A stretch of DNA of 64,000 bases from Terrimicrobium sacchariphilum. GTDB lineage: Bacteria; Verrucomicrobiota; Verrucomicrobiia; Chthoniobacterales; Terrimicrobiaceae. Position numbers and translations under genes: made by a program. Shown here one piece after another: positions 43,734 through 50,873 of the stretch; position 1 is the stretch's first letter, and every line of letters begins with the position of its first letter. Below the pieces are notes generated by a model. That model worked only from the letters and a program-made list of their open reading frames with translations, was not told the origin of the DNA and made no database searches. The stretch lies in assembly GCF_001613545.1 (NCBI RefSeq), contig NZ_BDCO01000002.1, positions 2,728,001-2,792,000 on the forward strand, written 5' to 3'.

Positions 43734-46001
43734 CTAGTTCGAAGATCGGCCTCCCGCATGATAGGCGGGCGAGGGTTGGCGGACATTGGATTCAATCATC
43801 AGGTGGGCGAAGTGCTCGATCGAGAACCGGATGCCGCAGCTCATGAGGAAGAACGCGCTGCGCGTGACGCCGAGCCGCTTTTCGCGATTTGTCTGGAAGC
43901 TGATCCAACGGTCGCTGCTTCCATTGACAAGGAGCACCTTGCGCTTCAGTTCCTCCAGGTCCTTGTGCTGGAACTGGACACCGAGATTGGTCAGCGAACC
44001 CTCGCTACGGGCATTGCGCACCACGAAATGGAACGGCTCGCCGGAGAGGGCATTGTTACCCTGGACAATGAAGTCGGCCTTGGTATCCGTGCGGAAGATG
44101 GTCTCATAGGCAGCATCGATCTGGATGCTTGCGCCGCTGATGGAAAGGTCGGTGATCGTGGCGACGTACGACTTGTCCCCCACCCGTACACGGGCGGGAA
44201 TATTGGCAGGCATGCGGGGCGAGGCACGCCGCTGTCTTCGCTCGAGGAGCGCGCCCATGGCGGCGAGGAGAATGAAGACATTGAATGCCGCCCAGCACAT
44301 CGTGATCGTGGTCGGAAAGCGGTCGCCAATATTGCCCCAGACGAGCCGGCCAGCACCAAAGCCGATGGCGACAAGGTTGAGCAGGAGGAAGAGGTAAAAC
44401 GGCCTGGCCAGAGGGCTGATGAAATCCTGCGTAAGCGTTTCGCCCTTGGCCGTCACGTTGAAGGTCGGTGCGCGCGGATTCATCAGCACCTTGAGCATGG
44501 CCGGGAAAGTGTAGACCGACTGCATGAGCTCATAGAGCTCGGAGACGAAGGACCATCGGACATGGCCAAAAAGGAAGTCGGAGACCATGAACACCGCAAA
44601 CAGGTGGGGCAGACAGTACGCGGCGAAGTCGACGAAGTTTGCGTTGTAGATCTTCAGGCCGAAGAAAAGGAAGCACATCGGCGCGAGCAGGAAGACGAGA
44701 CGCGCGTAGGCGAAGAACCAGAAGAAGCCGCTGCTGAAGTAGCACAGTCGCTGCGGCAGCGTGAGGCCCGGCAGGACGAGTGGATTCTTCAGGAGGAAGA
44801 TCTGGAGCATGCCTTGCGCCCAACGGACGCGCTGCCCGATGAAGCCGCCGAGCGTCTCCGGCTGCAGGCCCGAGATCATGGGCTTGGCGATGTAGGCGCT
44901 GTTGTACCCGCGGGCATGCATGGTGAGCGCGGTCTCGGCGTCCTCAGTGATGGTGTCGCCACTGATGCCGCCAATCTCCATGATGTATTTGCGCCGGAGC
45001 ACGGCGGCAGAACCGCAGAAGAAGGCGGCATTCCAGTAATCGAGTCCCCGCTGAATGACGCGGTAGAACATCTCGTTCTCACTCGGCATCTGGGTGAAGG
45101 TCTGGAGATTTTTCTCGATCGGATCGGGATTGATGAAGAAGTGCGGCGTCTGGACGAGGAACATCTTCGGGTCCTTGATGAACCACCCGACAGTGTTTTG
45201 CAGAAAGTCCGCCGTCGGCGCATGGTCCGCATCAAGGATCATGATGAGGTCGCCATGAGTCTGCTGGAGTGCGCTGTTGATGTTACCAGCCTTGGCGTGA
45301 ACGTTCTTTTCGCGAGTGAGATAGTTGGCACCCACCTTGGCGCAGAGAGCCTGCAGCTCGACGCGGCGCTTCTTTGCCTTTTCCGCCAGGACGGGATCGG
45401 GCGAGTTGCAGCGCTGGTCGGTACCGCCATCATCCAGCAGGTAAACATGGAAGCGATCCTTTGGGTAATCCATCTGGAGCGCGGAGAGCAGCGTGACCTC
45501 AAGGAGTTCCGAATCCTCGTTGTACGACGGGATCATCACGTCGACCGTAGGGGGCTTGGCATCGGCCTCCTTGGAAAGCGGGATCGGCCTGCGGTCGAGC
45601 GGATCGATGTTGACGAAGATACTGAGGATATAGACGACGAACCCGTAGAGCTCGGCGAGATACAGGATCATCGCGCACGAGAAGCTCAGCAGATCGTTGA
45701 ATCCCAGAGTGGTGAAGGTCCGCCAGTAGAAGTAGTCAACCGAGAGAAACGCCGCGAGGATGAGGTAAAGGACGCGAATCGTCTCAATGTTGTTGAAGCG
45801 CTTTAGGGCGAGGAAGACGACGATGGCCGACACGGCCACCGCGATCTGGGTCTTCGTCGTGATACTGGCCGCGCAGGCGATGATCCCGGCGACGAAGAGA
45901 GCCGCCAGCACGAGCTGGGTGACCGGGCTCTTTTCGATGCGGCTCAGGAGCTTCTGTCCGAGGTCCTCCGGGCCGCGCTGTTGGGATTTCTTTTTCGCCA
46001 T
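43734..46001 (-). CDS. bcsA: Cellulose synthase catalytic subunit with PilZ domain
   Basis: 755-residue GT2 processive glucan synthase. Catalytic set: LDDGGTDQRC (near 190), DADHAPTADF (DxD, near 255), AAFFCGSAAV, TEDAETALTM (TED, near 352) and QRVRWAQGML (QxxRW, near 392). About eight transmembrane helices flank the GT domain. The C-terminal PilZ domain has RRQRRASPR (RxxxR) and ITDLSISGAS (DxSxxG), both c-di-GMP contacts, so cellulose production should be c-di-GMP dependent. Order: small membrane protein (27-base gap) upstream, bcsB downstream. Confidence 0.97.
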   Translation of the reverse strand: MAKKKSQQRGPEDLGQKLLSRIEKSPVTQLVLAALFVAGIIACAASITTKTQIAVAVSAIVVFLALKRFNNIETIRVLYLILAAFLSVDYFYWRTFTTLGFNDLLSFSCAMILYLAELYGFVVYILSIFVNIDPLDRRPIPLSKEADAKPPTVDVMIPSYNEDSELLEVTLLSALQMDYPKDRFHVYLLDDGGTDQRCNSPDPVLAEKAKKRRVELQALCAKVGANYLTREKNVHAKAGNINSALQQTHGDLIMILDADHAPTADFLQNTVGWFIKDPKMFLVQTPHFFINPDPIEKNLQTFTQMPSENEMFYRVIQRGLDYWNAAFFCGSAAVLRRKYIMEIGGISGDTITEDAETALTMHARGYNSAYIAKPMISGLQPETLGGFIGQRVRWAQGMLQIFLLKNPLVLPGLTLPQRLCYFSSGFFWFFAYARLVFLLAPMCFLFFGLKIYNANFVDFAAYCLPHLFAVFMVSDFLFGHVRWSFVSELYELMQSVYTFPAMLKVLMNPRAPTFNVTAKGETLTQDFISPLARPFYLFLLLNLVAIGFGAGRLVWGNIGDRFPTTITMCWAAFNVFILLAAMGALLERRQRRASPRMPANIPARVRVGDKSYVATITDLSISGASIQIDAAYETIFRTDTKADFIVQGNNALSGEPFHFVVRNARSEGSLTNLGVQFQHKDLEELKRKVLLVNGSSDRWISFQTNREKRLGVTRSAFFLMSCGIRFSIEHFAHLMIESNVRQPSPAYHAGGRSSN

Positions 46002-46028
46002 CCGCTCGTATCGACTATCCGTACCTGA

Positions 46029-46550
46029 TTACAAAACGAGCAGTCGCGACACGATCGCGCCAAGCACCGCAAAGAAAATGCACAGGGTAACCACTGCCCC
46101 GCGGGTGATCGGCTTGATCTGCGAGCCGACCTTGTCCACGCGAATGACGAGCGCATCGGTCTCCTTCTTCACCACGTCGAGCTTCTTGGTGCAGTAGTCG
46201 ATGCCCTCGTGGTAGGCCTCGATCTGCTTGACGAACTTGTCGAAGTCGATGTGCTCGAGCTTCTGCTGCATCTCCTGGGCCTGGTACGACATGCGCTCAA
46301 TGACGGGCAGCAGCGCGGTTTTCATCGCCTCGGCCAGCGACTCACTGGAGACATCCACGTTGGCGGAGATGGGTGCTGCCGATACGGGCGCAGCCCTGTA
46401 CTCTCCTGCCTCCGCAGGGGCCGCCGAACCCCGCATGGGGCCGATGAATTCAATCAGCTCCAGCAAGGCAATCGCGGGATCACCATCCTGAATGTTGTAG
46501 CGTTTCTGCCAATCGAGGATTTTGGCGCGGATTTCCGGATTTTCTATCAT
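46029..46550 (-). CDS. Small coiled-coil membrane protein of the cellulose operon
   Basis: 173 residues: a helical N-terminal part (MIENPEIRAKILDWQKRYNIQDGDPA), an Ala-rich spacer, a predicted coiled coil (residues about 90-145) and one C-terminal transmembrane helix (AVVTLCIFFAVLGAIVSRLL). Topology is therefore cytoplasmic with a tail anchor. I do not recognise the family. Its start overlaps the end of the second ParA-like gene by four bases and bcsA follows directly, so it is probably a membrane partner of the ParA-like proteins or BcsA. This is inference from position. Confidence 0.8.
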   Translation of the reverse strand: MIENPEIRAKILDWQKRYNIQDGDPAIALLELIEFIGPMRGSAAPAEAGEYRAAPVSAAPISANVDVSSESLAEAMKTALLPVIERMSYQAQEMQQKLEHIDFDKFVKQIEAYHEGIDYCTKKLDVVKKETDALVIRVDKVGSQIKPITRGAVVTLCIFFAVLGAIVSRLLVL

Positions 46551-47278
46551 GGCAAAAGGATTTTCTTGGCGTTATCGAGCTGCGCAAACCAGTTCCGGGA
46601 GAAGTCAATAAGCCGCTGGCGGTCCAGAAGGTTCACCTCCGGGCTTTCCAGCGCCTTGTCGATGGTCATCGAGCGGCCCTGCAGGACCTCGGCGAGGTGG
46701 GGTTGGAGCTTGGGCATCTCGACCTCGATGGCGCCGTTGGCAAGCAGGGTCTGCCGGGCCTGGCTATTGTCGTAGATGCGCATGGTGTTCGACATCTTCT
46801 GGTTCTTGACGACGAGCCAGTCCACGAGTTTGCCCGCGCGTTTCGCCGCCTCACCCGCCTGATGGACGGTGTCCTTGTCGGACTCGATGATGAGCACGAG
46901 CGTGACGGAAAGGCCGAGTTGCTGCTTCACATTGAGCAGGTCGGTCTCCTCCATCCAGTCGAGGAAGATGCTCTGGTGCGCACCGACACCATCGACGATG
47001 ATGAGGTCGCTGCTGTCGAAGGATTCGACGATCTGGTCGAGATTCTCGCTATGGCGGATGTCGAGGAACTTTGCGCTGGGATAAAATCGGGTGAGCGTGC
47101 TGTTGCTGTAGTCGGGATCGAACGCGGAGAAGTTCACCCCATGCATGCCGAGCCACTCGACGAGGCGCACGCAGAAGAAGGATTTGCCCACCCCGCCCTT
47201 GTCAATGGCAACCATCACCAAGCGTTTGGTGTGGTTGCGAGTAGGGATTTTGGAAAGCGCCCGGGAACCGCTCATCAA
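46547..47278 (-). CDS. ParA/BcsQ-like P-loop ATPase (second copy, intact Walker A)
   Basis: 243 residues. The deviant Walker A motif reads DKGGVGKS (residues about 28-36), with both the signature lysine and the Walker lysine. SDLIIVDGVGAH supplies a Walker B-type aspartate. The central segment SDKDTVHQAGEAAKRAGKLVDWLVVKNQK is shared almost word for word with the neighbouring gene product, so the two arose by duplication. BcsQ proteins localise cellulose synthesis at a pole in E. coli. It overlaps both neighbours by four bases. Confidence 0.85.
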   Translation of the reverse strand: MMSGSRALSKIPTRNHTKRLVMVAIDKGGVGKSFFCVRLVEWLGMHGVNFSAFDPDYSNSTLTRFYPSAKFLDIRHSENLDQIVESFDSSDLIIVDGVGAHQSIFLDWMEETDLLNVKQQLGLSVTLVLIIESDKDTVHQAGEAAKRAGKLVDWLVVKNQKMSNTMRIYDNSQARQTLLANGAIEVEMPKLQPHLAEVLQGRSMTIDKALESPEVNLLDRQRLIDFSRNWFAQLDNAKKILLP

Positions 47279-48066
47279 ACTTCCTCAGGAGCCACGCGAG
47301 GGCGCGCAGACGTTGCCGGCTTGCCCGCCTTGTGGACAGGCGCTGTCATGGCCAGCCGGGTAGGCACCAAGAGAGCCCGAGCAGACTCCAGCTGCTCGAA
47401 GAATCTCTTTTGAAATGTCCGCAACCGCTGCCTTTCAAGGAAGGGCAGCGACTCATCCAGCACGAGGGAGGAAAGTCCGCGGCTGGTCTTTTGGATGGTG
47501 GCCAGCAAGCTCCACGGCACGCGCTCCATGGTGATCTCCACCGCGCCGAGGCGCAGGAGTTCCTGCCGGGCCTTGCTGTTGTCGTAAATTTCCGAGGTTG
47601 AGCAAGTCTTGTGGTTCTTCACCACGAGCCAGTCCACCTGGTCGCCGAGGCGCTTGGCCAGCTCCCCGGCCTGGAATACGGTGTCCTTGTCCTCCTCGAT
47701 CATGAGGATCATCGTGACCCGATGCTCGGAAAAGCGGTCCTTGTTCTGGACAAAGGTCTCGTCGAGAAAATCCGGGTAATACCCCTTCAATGCGCCCAGG
47801 GCATCCCAGCCCACCACCTCGCTGTCGTCGAGCACCTCGCTCAACTCGCGCACCGCCTCGTCGGGGTTGTCGAGCGGCAGGAAGCGCGAATCCGGCAGGA
47901 AGCGAGTCAGCGTGCCATTATAGACATCGGAATCAAAAAAAGCGCACTCCTGCTCGATCTCGGCATACCAGTCGGCGAGATTCACGAGGAAAAAAGTACG
48001 TCCAACGCCTCCCTTGCAGGTGGCGCTGACTATGATCCGGCGAATGATTTGGGCGCTGGCAGGCAT
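47275..48066 (-). CDS. ParA/BcsQ-like protein with Walker A lysine changed to arginine (first copy)
   Basis: 263 residues from the ATG at 48066 (upstream in-frame sequence gives a weaker start at 48120). The P-loop reads CKGGVGRT: the signature lysine stays but the nucleotide-contacting Walker lysine is Arg. VGWDALGAL aligns with the Walker B region. It shares EDKDTV, QAGELAKRLG, VDWLVVKN, and IYDNSKARQELL with the next gene. ATP hydrolysis is probably weak or absent, so it may act as a regulatory partner of the intact copy. First gene of the cellulose operon. Confidence 0.82.
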   Translation of the reverse strand: MPASAQIIRRIIVSATCKGGVGRTFFLVNLADWYAEIEQECAFFDSDVYNGTLTRFLPDSRFLPLDNPDEAVRELSEVLDDSEVVGWDALGALKGYYPDFLDETFVQNKDRFSEHRVTMILMIEEDKDTVFQAGELAKRLGDQVDWLVVKNHKTCSTSEIYDNSKARQELLRLGAVEITMERVPWSLLATIQKTSRGLSSLVLDESLPFLERQRLRTFQKRFFEQLESARALLVPTRLAMTAPVHKAGKPATSARPRVAPEEV

Positions 48067-48116
48067 GGTTAGTTCGACGCGAGGCTCCTGATGGCTGCAA
48101 AAAGATAAGCCATGGA

Positions 48117-48133
48117 GCATTCTCGAAGAATGC
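48117..48133. promoter_or_regulatory. Dyad upstream of the cellulose operon (possible operator)
   Basis: GCATTCT-CGA-AGAATGC has perfect 7-base arms around three bases, 51 bases upstream of the first bcs-operon start codon. Position and symmetry suit a dimeric regulator; no regulator gene is nearby. Confidence 0.4.
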
Positions 48134-48285
48134 CTTCCACGACAAGGTTATTTGCGATTTTCAGAGGGCGATCTCCCATTTTTGCAGCCGATTTCGCGAG
48201 GAGTCTAAACATATCGGAAGACGCATTGCAACCGATTGCATGACTTTTTTACAGGTTTCTCCCCCCTCGCTGGGAGTCCTGACAA

Positions 48286-48987
48286 CTAATTCCCTGCGGG
48301 AGAGGTCTTGAGCAAATTCTGCGCCGTTTGCTTCTGGACAGAGAACCGACCACCCGCCACCAGTGCGTTTTTGGTATCAAGAACGACTGATTTGACCGTG
48401 CCGGAGACGGCCTGCGGGTCGGAAACGACGGGCGCGTCGAGTGTGCCATCGGCATTCAACCTCGCCACGCTGCGCCGGGGCTGCCCGAGTACGAGGCTAA
48501 AACTGCCACCAAGGACGACCTTGCCGTCGGGCTGAATGGCGAGCGCAAAGACCGGGCCATCCGTACCGGGACTGGCTACGCCGTTGCCCGCTCCGAAAGT
48601 CTGGTCCACCGTACCATCTGCCTTGTACCGTGCGATGTTATAGGTTCCAAAGGAGTTCGCCTGGGTGAAAGTCCCGCCGACGATCACACTGCCATCGGCC
48701 TGGAGAGCAAGAGCGAATACCTGGCCATTCACTCCAGCTTCAAAACTGTTGGCAAAAGCCATGTCGAGAGTTCCATCCGGGTTCAGGCGGGCGAGGCTGC
48801 CGCGGGGCTGGCCGTTGACGGAGTTGAACCGGCCGCCAATGATGACCTTGCCATCGGGCTGGATCGCGATGGCATTCACCTCGCCTTGGACCCCTGGCTC
48901 GGTGGTGAATGCCGAGCGATTCTCCACGCTCGATTGGGCAAAAACAGAGGAACTCAGGGCCAGAAGGAGCACGAGCAACAGGGGCAT
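48286..48987 (-). CDS. Secreted delta-60 repeat protein
   Basis: 233 residues from the ATG at 48987, where a good signal peptide begins ([16 protein letters not shown]); the frame is open upstream but lacks export features. It carries delta-60 repeats of the form [38 protein letters not shown] and [19 protein letters not shown], each followed by an ARLNxDGTLD-type segment. These repeats form short beta-propeller-like or beta-strand units in exported proteins. The function is unknown. Length is short for the family, with about four repeats. Confidence 0.85.
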   Translation of the reverse strand: MPLLLVLLLALSSSVFAQSSVENRSAFTTEPGVQGEVNAIAIQPDGKVIIGGRFNSVNGQPRGSLARLNPDGTLDMAFANSFEAGVNGQVFALALQADGSVIVGGTFTQANSFGTYNIARYKADGTVDQTFGAGNGVASPGTDGPVFALAIQPDGKVVLGGSFSLVLGQPRRSVARLNADGTLDAPVVSDPQAVSGTVKSVVLDTKNALVAGGRFSVQKQTAQNLLKTSPAGN

Positions 48988-49072
48988 AAATGGTAGTCCA
49001 CTCCCGAAATCGTACAAAATCAAGCTCTCACGCTTGATTCCCCGCCGGAAATGCAGGATGCTTCGCACCCTC

Positions 49073-49146
49073 GCACCGGTAGCTCAATCGGATAGAGCGT
49101 CGGCCTCCGGAGCCGAAGGTTGTGGGTTCGACCCCCGCCCGGTGCA
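49073..49146 (+). tRNA. tRNA-Arg (anticodon CCG)
   Basis: A full cloverleaf: acceptor GCACCGG/CCGGTGC with discriminator A, D-arm GCTC/GAGC, anticodon stem TCGGC/GCCGA with loop CTCCGGA (anticodon CCG), five-base variable loop and T-arm GTGGG-TTCGACC-CCCGC. No CCA is encoded. It reads CGG codons. No integrase or direct repeat at its 3' end suggests use as an attachment site. Confidence 0.95.
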
Positions 49147-49150
49147 GTTT

Positions 49151-49201
49151 CTTTCTCCCTCTCAGAAATCTTTGGGAGGCTGTAGAAAGCTGCTTTTTTT
49201 T
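49151..49201 (+). terminator. Likely intrinsic terminator after tRNA-Arg
   Basis: CTTTC plus CTCCC pair with GGGAG and GAAAG in an interrupted stem starting five bases after the tRNA, followed by an eight-T run at 49194-49201. Confidence 0.55.
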
Positions 49202-49386
49202 ACCTTCTGTCCTTCTAGCACCGCTGGTTGACCTTTTTCGGCCCAAGGCACTCCTTGTGCGCAGCAAGACCCCGGGGGTCCGTTAACATAGGCGGGGCGG
49301 AATCTCCCCCGGAGGTGGAATCTCCTGGATCATCTCCATGTCCGGTGCCGAGACCCGTGAAAATCTGTCGGTTACCGGAGGACGTG

Positions 49387-50862
49387 TCATGCCGGATTTC
49401 CGCACAAGGCATTGAGCAGGATAGCGAGCGGGACGGTGGCGAAGGCTGTGGAGGAATCGGATACTGCGTAGGGAATGACAAGCTGTCCCTGGTGGATGAT
49501 GGCTCCGCAGGTGTAGACGACATTGGGCACGTAGCCCTCGCGTTCCTCGGGAGAGGGTTTGATGAGCGGTTCCCGCAGCCGGCCAATGACTCGCGAGGGA
49601 TCGTCGCGATCCAGGAGTATGGCGGAGATGCAATACTTCCGCATCGGCCCCACCCCATGGGTAAGGACAATCCACCCCGCCTCTGTCTCGATGGGCGAGC
49701 CGCAATTGCCGAGTTGCACAAATTCCCATGCCTCGGTGGGACGCATGATCACGCGGGACTCGAACCAAAAATGCAGATGGTCGGAGAACATGATATGAAT
49801 GTTTTCGTTGTCCTGCCGGGAGAGCATGCAGTAGTAGCCTCCGATGCGGCGCGGGAAAAGCGCCATCCCCTTGTTGCGGATCGCGGGGCCGTTCAGCGTA
49901 CAGATGTTGAAGTGGAGGAAATCGCGCGTCTCCATGAGCTGGGGAAAGATCACGCGCCCGTCATAGGCGGTATATGTCGCGATGTATGTACTGGTCCCAT
50001 CATCGTCAACGAAATGCACGAAGCGGGCGTCCTCGATACCGTTGCTCTGGCTGGGGGAAAAGGGAAAGATGATCCGTTCAGAGACGTTTTGCTTCGGGTC
50101 GAAGAATACCTCATAGTTTGATTTTGCCAGGACGATGAGGCGATCCCCGATGGCGGCTGCGTCGGGAGCCGGGTGCTCACGGAGGCCCGCTCGTACCGCG
50201 ACATGGAGTTGATCCAGGGTGAAGTGCTCGCCCAGCGTGTCGATGACCCTGCGGGAGAATTCATTGTCGAGGCTGAGTTCGCCGAGCTTTCGCCTGAAGA
50301 GGGTACGCTCAAAGGCCGCGTCCGTTTTGGGCCGGGGCTCGGTGACGAAGCGCGACGGCGGGTCGATTTCCACCGAGCCATCGGCGTGAATGAGTCCGGA
50401 GCGGAACGTGATCGACGAGATGTGCCCTTCGCCGGTGGCACGCAGGCTGAGGATGATGCGGATGGCTCCTGCCGGCACGTTCTCCTGATCAGGATGCGGG
50501 ACGACGCTGGGATTGAAGAGCGCGGCGGACTCCAGGGAATATTCGCTGGTGAAGAATGCCCCGATGAGCTGGCGGCGAGGCTCGTCCGGCGTCCGGTCCG
50601 TGGGCAGATGCTGCCGCACTCTCTCAAAATGCTCCAGGAGGATGCGGCGAAGCTCGATATGCCGCCCGCCGAAGTCGGAGTACACCTCCTCCAGCACCGC
50701 GGCCACCTCGGTGTCGCTGAGCGCCAGGATGCGTGAAAGGATCTTGTGGACACGGGGTACACCGCCGGAATCCCCGGCGGGAACGAATGGCCTCACCAGT
50801 ACCCGCGCCGGGTCGGGTTTGATGGTGAAAAGAAGCCTCCGGACAGGGATGGGGTCACTCAT
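49387..50862 (-). CDS. GH130 family glycosidase/phosphorylase
   Basis: 491 residues. The C-terminal two thirds show the five-bladed-propeller pattern of GH130 (beta-mannoside phosphorylases and beta-1,2-mannosidases): GIEDARFVHFVDDDGTSTYIATYTAYDG (shown as the GIEDARF and YTAYDG parts), KGMALFPRRIGGYYCMLSRQD, WEFVQLGNCGSPIETEAGWIVLTHGVG and LGNCGSP. The N-terminal 150 residues are a helical extension found in long GH130 members. It is directly downstream (12-base gap) of a GT4/six-hairpin fusion gene, a pairing that suggests a mannan or other oligosaccharide pathway. Confidence 0.88.
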   Translation of the reverse strand: MSDPIPVRRLLFTIKPDPARVLVRPFVPAGDSGGVPRVHKILSRILALSDTEVAAVLEEVYSDFGGRHIELRRILLEHFERVRQHLPTDRTPDEPRRQLIGAFFTSEYSLESAALFNPSVVPHPDQENVPAGAIRIILSLRATGEGHISSITFRSGLIHADGSVEIDPPSRFVTEPRPKTDAAFERTLFRRKLGELSLDNEFSRRVIDTLGEHFTLDQLHVAVRAGLREHPAPDAAAIGDRLIVLAKSNYEVFFDPKQNVSERIIFPFSPSQSNGIEDARFVHFVDDDGTSTYIATYTAYDGRVIFPQLMETRDFLHFNICTLNGPAIRNKGMALFPRRIGGYYCMLSRQDNENIHIMFSDHLHFWFESRVIMRPTEAWEFVQLGNCGSPIETEAGWIVLTHGVGPMRKYCISAILLDRDDPSRVIGRLREPLIKPSPEEREGYVPNVVYTCGAIIHQGQLVIPYAVSDSSTAFATVPLAILLNALCGNPA

Positions 50863-50873
50863 GATGATCGTGC

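Noticed and set aside
43611-45806. 731-codon plus-strand frame opposite bcsA and bcsB
   Set aside because: Shadow frame; bcsA motifs are complete on the minus strand and the plus-strand translation is a biased charged sequence.
49073-49146. tRNA-Arg as an attachment site for a genomic island
   Set aside because: No integrase, no direct copy of the tRNA 3' end, and neighbours look chromosomal.
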